Origin: CAWJFP01 sp963842155
GTDB lineage: Bacteria > Pseudomonadota > Alphaproteobacteria > JACZXZ01
Direction: 5' to 3'
DNA length: 64,000 bases
NCBI GenBank assembly: GCA_963842155.1
Contig: CAWJFP010000036.1
Span: forward strand, 62,001 to 126,000
The translations under genes and the position numbers were made by a program. Shown piece by piece: positions 42,852-53,442 of this stretch. The stretch's first letter is position 1, and every line of letters starts with the position of its first letter. Under the pieces are notes generated by a model. The model had not been told where the DNA came from and did not search any database. It saw nothing but the letters and a program-made list of their open reading frames with translations.

Positions 42852-44074
42852 GGCGCAACTCCTTGTTTCGATTTGTTTCGTCGCAGGCGTCTGCCCTCGC
42901 GCCCGTTCCCGGGCAGGGCCACGGCCTTCGGCAGATGCGGCGATTCATGGAGACGCACCTCGGCCGGCAGCGGCGAAGGCGCGCACCAGCCGCGCTCGAC
43001 CAGGATTCGCTTCGCTTGTTCATAGCCTTGCGTGCGATGGCGCGCCACGGAGGAGCGCGAGAACTCGTAATCCATGCTGCAGATCTCGAACGCGGCCTGC
43101 TCATAGACCAAATGAAGAATGTCGATCAAATGCGGACAGCCCATGTCGCGCACTTTTCGGCTGAGTTCCGCATCGCGGCCGGTTTTGGGCAATTTCTCAT
43201 ATAGAACATCAATCATTGATCTTAATTCATTGATTTTACGTAATGAATAAACATGCTGTCTCGTCCGGCTCGCAAGGGTGATGTTTTTCCTCCTGGCCTC
43301 CACCTCGAGCACGGTGGCCGGCACGGGCCCACAAGGCTCCCAGAGGTCGACAACGAAGCACAGCAAATCCTCGTGGGGCGGCTTGTCGAGGACGGCGGCA
43401 AGCGGCGTGTTCGAGACGATGCCGCCGTCCCAATAGGCTTTGCCGCCGATTTCGATCGCGGGGAAGCCCGGCGGCAAGGCCCCGCTCGCCATGACATGCT
43501 CCGGCCCTATCTTGCAGTCGTGATTGTCGAAATAAACCGTCTCGCCGGTCGTGACCTCAACCGCCCCAAGGCTGAGGCGTGTCTCGCGCGCGTTGATGCG
43601 GTCGAAATCGACCAGCCGCTTTAGCGTCGCAAGCAAGGGGCTCGTGTCGTAATAGCTGGTCGCGGCTGGAGTACCGGGCGGCATGGCCATCCATGGCACG
43701 ACGCGCGGCGTAAAGAAGCCGGGCTGACCGGTCAAGGCCGCCTGCTGCGCGCTCCAATAATTATAGGCGCGGCGGAGGGCGACGAGACTGTCGGGTGGCG
43801 CGCCGGGATCGGGCGTGGCGACGAGCGTCCAGAATTCATCGAGCCGCTCGAACGCCTGTTCCGGCGGGTTGCCGGCGATGATCGCGGCATTGATCGCGCC
43901 GATCGAGGTGCCGGCAATCCAAAAAGGACGGAGCTCCTGCTCCGCGAGCGCCTGATAGGCGCCGACCTGAAAGGCGCCGAGCGCCCCGCCGCCTTGAAGC
44001 ACCAGGGCGAGGGGTCGACTCCTCCGGCCGCGGACAGCGGGCAAAGCGCGCTCGTTGGTGCCGATATCGTTCAT
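42848..44074 (-). CDS. patatin-like phospholipase with C-terminal DUF3734-type domain
   Basis: 408 aa. The patatin domain has the oxyanion loop LALVLQGGGALGAFQVG, the nucleophile in IAGTSIGAINAAI, and the catalytic DGG in YWDGGIVSNTPL. The C-terminal part (from KNITLASRTRQHVYSLRKINELRSMID) resembles the DUF3734 extension found in a patatin class often adjacent to hydroxybutyrate dehydrogenase in alphaproteobacteria. The ester substrate is not known, but co-translation with the dehydrogenase points to storage polymer or lipid turnover. Confidence 0.92.
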   Translation of the reverse strand: MNDIGTNERALPAVRGRRSRPLALVLQGGGALGAFQVGAYQALAEQELRPFWIAGTSIGAINAAIIAGNPPEQAFERLDEFWTLVATPDPGAPPDSLVALRRAYNYWSAQQAALTGQPGFFTPRVVPWMAMPPGTPAATSYYDTSPLLATLKRLVDFDRINARETRLSLGAVEVTTGETVYFDNHDCKIGPEHVMASGALPPGFPAIEIGGKAYWDGGIVSNTPLAAVLDKPPHEDLLCFVVDLWEPCGPVPATVLEVEARRKNITLASRTRQHVYSLRKINELRSMIDVLYEKLPKTGRDAELSRKVRDMGCPHLIDILHLVYEQAAFEICSMDYEFSRSSVARHRTQGYEQAKRILVERGWCAPSPLPAEVRLHESPHLPKAVALPGNGREGRRLRRNKSKQGVAP

Positions 44075-44267
44075 GTCTCACAGTATCCCGCGCTCGGGCT
44101 GATCGGCGCCCCTTACCGGAGCGCTTCCGCCGGCCCAACAATAGCAATCAAACTACTCTTTAGATTTACCTTATCATTGCCGGAACGTGAACTCTTGGTC
44201 ATCGACCGGGTCGCCTGCAACTGCGGTTTCCCTTGACCCGCCCGGCCTCGACTTTCTATATGGCGGG

Positions 44268-44555
44268 ATGTTCAGCTTTGGCTTGGCCAAGCTCATTTTC
44301 CTCGTCGGCATCCTGCTCGTGGTCATATACGGCTCCAGGCTGCTGCGTCACGTGCAGTCGCTGCGCGAGGCGGAGGATCGTCGAAGGGCGGAAGGGCCGG
44401 CGCAGGCGCGCGCGCGGCGAGGCACCGCGGCCAAGGAGACCGCCGGCGGCGAGATCGAGGACATGGTCAAATGTCGCGTCTGTGGCGCCTACGTGCCGGC
44501 GCAGGGCGCCCGCGCCTGCGGCCAGCCGAACTGTCCCTTCGGGGCGGGCTCTTAG
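44268..44555 (+). CDS. small membrane protein with C-terminal zinc-ribbon-like cysteines
   Basis: 95 aa from ATG 44268 (MFSFGLAKLIFLVGILLVVIYGSRLL). One N-terminal transmembrane helix is followed by a charged helical linker and a cysteine cluster VKCRVCGAYVPAQGARACGQPNCPFG, CxxC then CxxxxC, that could bind zinc. It resembles small alphaproteobacterial PP0621-type proteins of unknown function. The gene lies 54 bases before the GYD gene on the same strand. Confidence 0.72.
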   Translation: MFSFGLAKLIFLVGILLVVIYGSRLLRHVQSLREAEDRRRAEGPAQARARRGTAAKETAGGEIEDMVKCRVCGAYVPAQGARACGQPNCPFGAGS

Positions 44556-44608
44556 GCTACAATCGTCGGCGGCTTAGTCAGCCTGGCAATTTCCATGCGA
44601 GGTGCATC

Positions 44609-44929
44609 ATGGCCAAATATCTCGTCCAAGGCTCCTATACCGCCGAGGGGCTCAAGGGTCTTCAGAAAGATAAAGCATCGGGCCGCAAGGCCGCGATCAG
44701 CAAGACGGTGCAAGGTCTCGGTGGCAAGCTCGAATGCCTATACTACATGCTCGGCGAGCATGACGTTATCTGCATCATCGATCTGCCCGACAATGTGAGC
44801 GTCGCCGCTCTCTCGCTCGCCGCCGGCGCATCGGGCGCGATCCATACCAGGACGACGGCGCTCCTCACCGTCGAGGAAATCGACAAGGCCCTGGAGAAGA
44901 GCGTGAGCTACCGCGCCCCCGGCAAGTAG
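44609..44929 (+). CDS. GYD domain-containing protein
   Basis: 106-aa protein beginning AKYLVQGSYTAEGLKGLQKDKASGRKAAI, the GYD-domain start, and containing LGGKLECLYYMLGEHDVICIIDLPDN, a ferredoxin-like (dimeric alpha-beta barrel) fold. Its biochemical role is unknown. It lies in front of a strong glyQ promoter and is not clearly part of that unit. I see no metal or catalytic motif. Confidence 0.88.
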   Translation: MAKYLVQGSYTAEGLKGLQKDKASGRKAAISKTVQGLGGKLECLYYMLGEHDVICIIDLPDNVSVAALSLAAGASGAIHTRTTALLTVEEIDKALEKSVSYRAPGK

Positions 44930-44989
44930 GCCGCGGCTCATCCGCCATGCGATCGGCGCGGACCGGGCGCGCCGGGCCTTGCCGTTGCC

Positions 44990-45016
44990 TTGACCCTCTC
45001 GGGCGCGGCCTATAAT
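44990..45016 (+). promoter_or_regulatory. candidate promoter of glyQ
   Basis: A perfect TATAAT at 45011-45016 with TTGACC at 44990-44995 (15-base spacer, slightly short). It is 35 bases upstream of the glyQ ATG and would drive glyQ-glyS-ppdK. Confidence 0.5.
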
Positions 45017-45051
45017 TTGCGCGGCACCCTGATTCTTGGCGTGATCCCGAA

Positions 45052-45942
45052 ATGGCGGCATCCCGCGCCTCCCCGACGAGCTTCCAATCGCTCATCCTCA
45101 CCCTGCAGCATTTCTGGGCCGAGCAGGGCTGCGTCATTTTGCAGCCCTACGATCTCGAGGTAGGGGCGGGCACGTTCCATCCGGCGACGACCTTGCGCAG
45201 TCTCGGGCCGGAAGCTTGGCGGGCGGCCTATGTACAGCCATCGCGGCGCCCCAAGGACGGGCGCTACGGCCAGAATCCCAACCGGCTGCAGCATTACTAC
45301 CAATTCCAGGCCATCCTGAAGCCCTCGCCGGCCGACGCCCAGGAGATCTATCTGGCGAGCCTTGTCCGGCTCGGTATCGACCCCCTCGCTCACGATATCC
45401 GTTTCGTCGAGGACGATTGGGAGAGCCCGACGCTCGGCGCCTGGGGCCTCGGCTGGGAAGTCTGGTGCGACGGCATGGAGGTGACGCAGTTCACCTATTT
45501 TCAGCAGGTTGGCGGCATCGATTGCGATCCCGTCTCGGTCGAGTTCACTTACGGGCTCGAGCGGCTCGCCATGTATGTGCAAGGCGTGGAGAACGTCTAC
45601 GACCTCGACTTCAACGGCGTCGCGGGCGCCGGCCGCATGACCTATGGCGACATCTTCCTGCAAAGCGAGCGCGAGTTCTCCGCCTATAACTTCGAGCGCG
45701 CCGATACGACCATGCTGGCGCGCCATTTCGAGGACGCCGAGCGCGAATGCGCGGCGCTGCTCGAGGCGCATCTCGCGTTGCCCGCCTATGACCAATGCAT
45801 CAAGGCGAGCCATCTCTTCAATCTGCTCGATGCGCGCGGCGTCATCAGCGTGACCGAGCGGCAAGCCTATATCGGCCGCGTGCGCGTGCTCGCCAAAGGT
45901 TGCTGCGAGGGTTGGCTCAAGAGCCGCGGACATTCGGGCTGA
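45052..45942 (+). CDS. glyQ: glycyl-tRNA synthetase alpha subunit
   Basis: 296-aa class II synthetase subunit that with GlyS charges tRNA-Gly. The motif set is complete: FWAEQGCVILQPYDLEVGAGTFHPATTLRSLG, WRAAYVQPSRRPKDGRYGQNPNRLQHYYQFQ, and EVWCDGMEVTQFTYFQQVGGIDCDPVSVEFTYGLERLAMY. It starts at ATG 45052; glyS begins two bases after its stop. Confidence 0.97.
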   Translation: MAASRASPTSFQSLILTLQHFWAEQGCVILQPYDLEVGAGTFHPATTLRSLGPEAWRAAYVQPSRRPKDGRYGQNPNRLQHYYQFQAILKPSPADAQEIYLASLVRLGIDPLAHDIRFVEDDWESPTLGAWGLGWEVWCDGMEVTQFTYFQQVGGIDCDPVSVEFTYGLERLAMYVQGVENVYDLDFNGVAGAGRMTYGDIFLQSEREFSAYNFERADTTMLARHFEDAERECAALLEAHLALPAYDQCIKASHLFNLLDARGVISVTERQAYIGRVRVLAKGCCEGWLKSRGHSG

Positions 45943-45944
45943 GG

Positions 45945-48024
45945 ATGGCCGAATTCCTTCTGGAGCTGCTCTCGGAGGAGATTCCGTCGCGTATGCAGGC
46001 GCGCGCCGCGGAGGATTTGCGGCGGCTTTTTGCCGAAAAGCTGAAGGCGGCTCGCCTCGCCTTCACGCGGGCGGAAGGCTTCGTCACGCCCCGGCGGCTC
46101 ACGTTGGTCGTCGACGGCCTGCCGGCGAGGCAGCCTGACCTCGCCGAGGAGCGCAAGGGCCCGCGCCTCGGCTCGCCCGAGCAGGCGATCCAGGGCTTCC
46201 TCAAATCGGTGGGGCTCGCGAGCCTCGACCAATGCGAGACTTCGCAAGCTCGGCAATGCCGAGTTTTATTTCGCCAGGCGCGAGGTCGCCGGCCGCGAGA
46301 CGGCGGAGCTTTTGCCGGAGATCATCCTCGCCTCGGTGCGCGAGCTGGCTTGGCCGAAATCGATGCGCTGGGGCGCCGGCGCCTTCCGTTATGTGCGCCC
46401 CCTTCACGGCATATTGGCGCTGTTCGGGGGCAAAAAGCTGCAAGGTCGGCTCGATCTGGGCGATGCAGCGCTGAGCTTCGGCGGCCTCACGCGGGGCCAC
46501 CGCTTCTGCGCGCCAAAGCCCTTCGCCGTAATAAGTTTCGCGGACTATGAAAAGAAGCTCCGTGCCGCTTTTGTCATCATCGATGGCGAGGAGCGCAAAC
46601 GGATCATCCTTGAAAGCGCCGAGCGCCTCGCGGCCGGGGAGGGGTTTCTCCTCAAGGCGGACTCCGCGCTGCTCGACGAGGTGGCGGGGCTCGTCGAATG
46701 GCCGGTCCCGCTCATCGGTCGCATCGACGAGGCCTTCATGGAGGTGCCGCGCGAAGTGCTGACTGCCACCATGCGGGCCAATCAGAAATATTTCAGCCTC
46801 GAGACCGAGGACGGCAAGCTCGCGCCGCGCTTCGTCCTGGTCGCCAACATCGCGGCCGAGGACGGCGGCAAGGCGATCGTTGCGGGCAACGAGCGGGTGC
46901 TGCGCGCGCGCCTCGCCGACGCCAAGTTCTTTTGGGATCAGGATCGCAAGGTGAAGCTCGAGGAGCGCGTGCCGCGGCTCAAGGAGCTCGTCTTCCACGC
47001 CAAGCTCGGCAGCATGGGCGACAAGGTGGCGCGGTTGCAGACGCTGGCCGCCGAAATCGCGGTTCATATTCCGGGCGCGAATATCGACAAGGTGCGTAGC
47101 GCCGCCCTGTTATGCAAGGCCGATCTCGTCAGCGGCATGGTCGGCGAGTTCCCCGAGCTGCAAGGCATCATGGGCCGCTATTATGCGTTGCATGAGGGCG
47201 AGGATCCGGCGGTCGCCGAGGCGATCGCCGAGCATTACGGCCCGCTCGGCCCGAACGACCGCTGCCCAAAGGCGCCCGTTTCGGTCGCGCTCGCTTTGGC
47301 GGACAAGATCGACATGCTGGTGGGATTTTGGCTGATCGGCGAGAAGCCGACCGGCTCGAAGGATCCCTATGCCTTGCGTCGCGCGGCCCTCGGCGTGATC
47401 CGGCTGATCGTCGAGAACAAGGTCCGCCTTTCCTTGAGGCCGCTATTTGCTTCCGCGCGGCGGCTTTACGACGTGGCGGGCGCCGGTTCGCTTGATCCCA
47501 GGGATCTGCTCGACTTCTTCGCCGATCGGCTCAAGGTGCATTTGCGCGATCGGGGCATGCGCCATGATCTGGTAAGCGCCGTCTTCGCGCTCGGCGGCGA
47601 GGACGATCTCGTGCGGCTCCTGGCGCGGGTCGATGCGCTGGCGAAGTTCCTCGAGAGCGCGGACGGCGCCAACCTGCTCACGGCCTATAAGCGCGCCTCC
47701 AATATCGTGCGTATCGAGGAAAAGAAGGACAAGAGGGTCTATGATGGCGCCGCGGCCCCCGCTTTGTTGGCGGAGCCCGTCGAGAAAGCGCTGTTCGACG
47801 GGCTGCGTCGCGCCTCGGAGAAGATCGGCGCCGCGCTCGGCCGCGAGGATTTCGCGGGCGCCATGGCGGCTCTCGCGGTGCTCAGGCGGCCTGTCGATGA
47901 GTTTTTCGACAAGGTCACGGTGAATTGCGAGGACCCGCGGTTGCGCGAGAATAGGCTCAAGCTGCTTTCCGCCATCCGTTATGCCTTGGGCGGGGTGGCC
48001 GATTTCTCGAAGATCGAAGGGTAG
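45945..48024 (+). CDS. glyS: glycyl-tRNA synthetase beta subunit, split by a one-base frameshift
   Basis: Beta subunit binding tRNA-Gly, about 692 aa if repaired. The start MAEFLLELLSEEIPSRMQARAAEDL and TPRRLTLVVDGLPARQPDL are intact; the frame then moves +1 at 46241-46242 (an extra T in GACTTCGC), and the normal sequence continues as RKLGNAEFYFARREVAGRETAELLPEI up to 48024. Later segments VLVANIAAEDGGKAIVAGNERVLRARLADAKFFWDQDRK and the C-terminal SNIVRIEEKKD are complete. GlyS is essential, so a true null is not expected. Confidence 0.93.
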
Positions 48025-48027
48025 CCG

Positions 48028-50703
<2,676 letters not shown>

Positions 50704-50793
50704 TCCCTCGATCGACGGGGCCGATCGCGTGCTTGCATTTATCCCGAGCTCTTGTAGCGTCTCTTTCCGAGCAGGCGTCTCATGAGGCATGCC

Positions 50794-51216
50794 ATGAATC
50801 GCGACCCGCACTGCATCTTCTGCAAGATCGTGGCCGGCGAGGTGCCCTGCTTCAAGCTTTACGAGGACGCCGCCACGATTGCCTTCATGGATATCAATCC
50901 GGCGAGCGAAGGCCATTGCCTCGCGGTCGCCAAGAATCATTTCGAAACGATATACGAAGCGCCCAAGGGCGCGGTCGGCAAGGTCGCCGAGACGGCCGCC
51001 AAGATGGCGCGCGCGGTGAAGGCGGCGCTGCGTCCCGCCGGCCTCAATCTCACCCAATCGAACGGCCCCGCGGCGGCGCAATCGGTCATGCATTTCCATA
51101 TCCATGTGCTGCCGCGCCGGACGGGCGACGAACTCCTGCTCAACTGGCCGATCAAGCCCGGCAACCGCGAGGCCATTGGCAAGCTCGCCGAGAAGATCAG
51201 GGCCGCGATCGGATGA
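50794..51216 (+). CDS. HIT family protein (Hint-type nucleotide hydrolase)
   Basis: 140 aa from ATG 50794. It starts NRDPHCIFCKIVAGEVPCFKLYEDAATIAFMDINP and carries the histidine triad in QSVMHFHIHVLPRRTGDE. A CxxC plus two histidines may bind zinc as in HINT. The usual substrate is an adenosine phosphoramidate-like nucleotide. ATG 50782 is a possible earlier start, but the TGAGGC within it would serve as ribosome site for 50794. The stop overlaps the next start as ATGA. Confidence 0.92.
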   Translation: MNRDPHCIFCKIVAGEVPCFKLYEDAATIAFMDINPASEGHCLAVAKNHFETIYEAPKGAVGKVAETAAKMARAVKAALRPAGLNLTQSNGPAAAQSVMHFHIHVLPRRTGDELLLNWPIKPGNREAIGKLAEKIRAAIG

Positions 51217-51698
51217 GCGCTTTCGCGCCCGCTCCCGGCGCCGCGTCCTCGGCCGATGGCAGGCAGGCGCGCAGGGACGACGGCGCGAAGGAGGCCATAG
51301 CGGCGCATGGCTGCGGCAGCTGCACGCTCTGCTGCAAGCTCATGGCGGTGCAGGACCTTCCCGAGCCCAAGCCGCGCGACCAATGGTGCCCCCATTGTGT
51401 CCAAGGCAAGGGCTGCGGCATCTATGAGAGCCGGCCCGCCTCTTGCCGCGTCTTCGATTGCGTCTGGCTGCAGAAGCCGCGCCTGCCCGACAGCCTGCGG
51501 CCCGACCGCTGCAAGGTCGTGCTCTCGACCGTGGAGAAGGACCGCACGCTGGTGGCGAACGTCGATCCGGGCTTTCCCGACGCCTGGCGCCGGCCCGAGA
51601 TGGCGCGGCTGCTCGCGCTCAATATGCGGCGCGGCGTGAAAATCATGGTCCGCGTCGCAGACCGCACGCAATATCTGACGGCGGCCGACCTGCCTTGA
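51213..51698 (+). CDS. YkgJ-family cysteine cluster (zinc/iron-binding) protein
   Basis: 161 aa from ATG 51213, overlapping the HIT stop by four bases. Metal-binding cysteines occur as HGCGSCTLCCKLMAV near 35-45 and DQWCPHCVQGKGCGIYESRPASCRVFDCVW near 58-90, the pattern of the CxxCxxCC YkgJ/zinc-iron chelating family. Such proteins are cytoplasmic with unknown targets. The linkage to a HIT protein is tight, but the joint function is not known. Confidence 0.85.
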   Translation: MSAFAPAPGAASSADGRQARRDDGAKEAIAAHGCGSCTLCCKLMAVQDLPEPKPRDQWCPHCVQGKGCGIYESRPASCRVFDCVWLQKPRLPDSLRPDRCKVVLSTVEKDRTLVANVDPGFPDAWRRPEMARLLALNMRRGVKIMVRVADRTQYLTAADLP

Positions 51699-51719
51699 GC
51701 CTCGCGAACGGGGCGGCGC

Positions 51720-52130
51720 TCAGATCTCGATGCGGAAGATTATCGCGAAGATGGTCATGCCGATTGCGCCCGCCAAAAGCGGCGTGAGCACGAGGATCGC
51801 CGCGTCCGAGGCCCGGAGGCTTCCCTGCCAGATATTGAGCTCCCCCTTGAGCCAATCGCGGAACGGGCGCGCGGGGGCCTCCCTCCCTTCCTCCAACGAG
51901 TTGCGCGAACGCCGCCAGAGGCGCCAAAGCTCATAAGGTATCGCCACAACGATTACCGTGAAAGCGGTGATCGTCGCGAGGATGAGGCCCGTATAGCCGC
52001 TATCGCTGAAGAAGCTCCAAACCGCCAGCAGCATCCAGAAAGCCACGGCGACGATCGCCTTGTAGATCACGGGATGCATCTCGTTCGACCGAAGGCGGGA
52101 AGCCTCAATGCCGATACGCCTCTCGCTCAT
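51720..52130 (-). CDS. membrane protein of unknown function, three helices
   Basis: 136 aa from ATG 52130, preceded on the minus strand by GGAGGTCGAG, an excellent ribosome site. Transmembrane stretches: AIVAVAFWMLLAVWSFF, GLILATITAFTVIVVAIPYELW and ILVLTPLLAGAIGMTIFAIIF, with a basic WRRSRNSLEEGREAPARPFRDWLKGE segment between. I do not recognise a named family. It converges on the cysteine-cluster gene. Confidence 0.72.
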   Translation of the reverse strand: MSERRIGIEASRLRSNEMHPVIYKAIVAVAFWMLLAVWSFFSDSGYTGLILATITAFTVIVVAIPYELWRLWRRSRNSLEEGREAPARPFRDWLKGELNIWQGSLRASDAAILVLTPLLAGAIGMTIFAIIFRIEI

Positions 52131-52438
52131 CTCGACCTCCTTCGACGACACCCGGCGGTAGGCCGTCCGCCGGATCGCGCCGACCAGCTTTTTCCTTGAT
52201 GAAATATGGCGACGCGGCCCGCCGACGTTCAGTGCGGTTTCCTGTCGCGGACGGCGCGGCACCGCAGCGCGCGCTTCGCAAATCCTTGAAAAAATTCTGT
52301 CTACAAGATTGCGTGTAACCCGTTGAACTCGATCACAGGCTTGTCACGCCGCGAAAGGGGCCCAAGCGCTACTGTTGGGCTCGGTCCGCGGGCCGCCATA
52401 TCGACATCGACAATCGCAATATCGGGGAGGGCGGGAAA
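52131..52438. other. 308-base divergent intergenic region
   Basis: It lies between a minus-strand membrane protein gene and a small plus-strand gene. An AT-rich patch at about 52285-52315 has CTTGAAAAAATTCTGTCTAC, which could contain promoter elements, and GGCCCAAG...CTGTTGGGC at about 52360-52380 can form a short hairpin. No RNA or protein gene can be supported inside. Confidence 0.5.
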
Positions 52439-52642
52439 ATGAGCCTCGAACGAATGCTCGTCGCGCCAAACGCGTTTCACACTTCCGAGATCGGCCCCTG
52501 GTGGAAGGCCGGCATCGAGCCCACCACGACGGAAATTCTGGCCGATCCCATTACGCTCCTGCTGATGCGGGCGGATAGGCTCGACCCCGAGGAGGTCATC
52601 ACGTTGCTCCGCGCGGCGCGGCAACGCAGAGCGCTGCAATAG
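52439..52642 (+). CDS. 67-aa conserved-looking hypothetical protein
   Basis: MSLERMLVAPNAFHTSEIGPWWKAGIEPTTTEILADPITLLLMRADRLDPEEVITLLRAARQRRALQ is too regular for a chance frame: a structured start, a TEILADPITLLLMRAD segment and a final helix with acidic then basic faces. GGGAGG seven bases before the ATG at 52439 is a good ribosome site. No motif or family is recognisable. It could be a small DNA- or protein-binding helix bundle. Confidence 0.6.
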   Translation: MSLERMLVAPNAFHTSEIGPWWKAGIEPTTTEILADPITLLLMRADRLDPEEVITLLRAARQRRALQ

Positions 52643-52690
52643 GCGCACGCACTAGATTGGTCGCGGCGTGCCCTCGGCTTGAAAGAAGAA

Positions 52691-53232
52691 ATGCCGGCCA
52701 ACCCGCGTATGGCGCGGTCGCGAAGCTCCTGCATTGGCTGACCTTTGCGCTGCTCGTTACACAGTTTGCGGTCGCTTGGACGATGCCGGGTATTCATCGC
52801 GGCACGCAGCCCGAGGGCCTGATCAACCTTCATCTCTCGATTGGCGTGGTCATTCTTTTGCTCGTCGTCTTGCGACTGCTCTGGCGCATCGGCCATCCTG
52901 TAGCGCTCATCGCCGACAATGTGCCCGTTTGGCAGCATCGCGGCGCAAAGGCAACTCATGCGATGCTCTATTTCCTGCTCGTCCTGTTGCCTTTCATGGG
53001 TTGGGCGAGCGCTTCGGCTAGAGGCTGGAGCATCGATCTCTTTGGTCTCGTCCCCTTGCCGCGCATTTTGCCGAGCGACCCGGCGCTGGGCGCGCAGCTG
53101 GGCGGTATTCATGTCTGGACCTCTTACGCGCTTTTGGGATTCGTCGGCCTGCATGTGGCAGCCGCGCTCTATCATTATTTTTGGCTGCGCGATCGCGTGC
53201 TGCCGCGGATGCTCCCGCTGAGCTCGGAGTAG
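52691..53232 (+). CDS. cytochrome b561 family di-heme membrane protein, likely N-terminal frameshift
   Basis: About 180 aa, four transmembrane helices. Heme-binding histidines appear in AVAKLLHWLTFALLVTQF, GLINLHLSIGVVILLLVV, RGAKATHAMLYFLLVLLPFMGW and GGIHVWTSYALLGFVGLHVAAALYHY. In the frame of the helices the only start is a TTG at 52657 without a ribosome site; the ATG at 52691 (MPANPR) is one base out of phase. Inserting a base at about 52706 joins MPANPR to YGAVAKLLHW, a normal b561 start. I therefore read a one-base deletion. Quinol/electron transfer in the inner membrane is the expected role. Confidence 0.85.
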
Positions 53233-53253
53233 CGAGGGCGCGTTAAGGTGGTC

Positions 53254-53439
53254 TCAATCGAGATCCTCGAGCGCCGCCTTGATGAGGCGCTCCGCCGTTG
53301 CCCCGTCGCCGAGCTCGTTCGCGAGAAGCAGCGCCAGCTTGGCGAGGAACGTCTCGCGGCGCGCGCCGGCCAAGTCGATCGCCTCGGCGAGGCGCGTCCA
53401 TAATCGCTCGAGATCCTCGACCGGCAGCTTCTCCACCAT
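53254..53439 (-). CDS. DUF2783-like small protein
   Basis: 61 aa: MVEKLPVEDLERLWTRLAEAIDLAGARRETFLAKLALLLANELGDGATAERLIKAALEDLD. The block FLAKLALLLANELGD matches the core of DUF2783, a tiny all-helical family whose genes sit next to FAD-dependent aromatic hydroxylases in many proteobacteria. Here it follows the monooxygenase stop by three bases on the same strand. A role as a subunit or stabiliser of the oxygenase is inferred from the neighbourhood only. Confidence 0.7.
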   Translation of the reverse strand: MVEKLPVEDLERLWTRLAEAIDLAGARRETFLAKLALLLANELGDGATAERLIKAALEDLD

Positions 53440-53442
53440 CGC

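Noticed and set aside
46231..46250. Programmed +1 frameshift in glyS
   Set aside because: There is no slippery site or stop-codon context as in prfB, and other unrelated genes in the window show the same defect.
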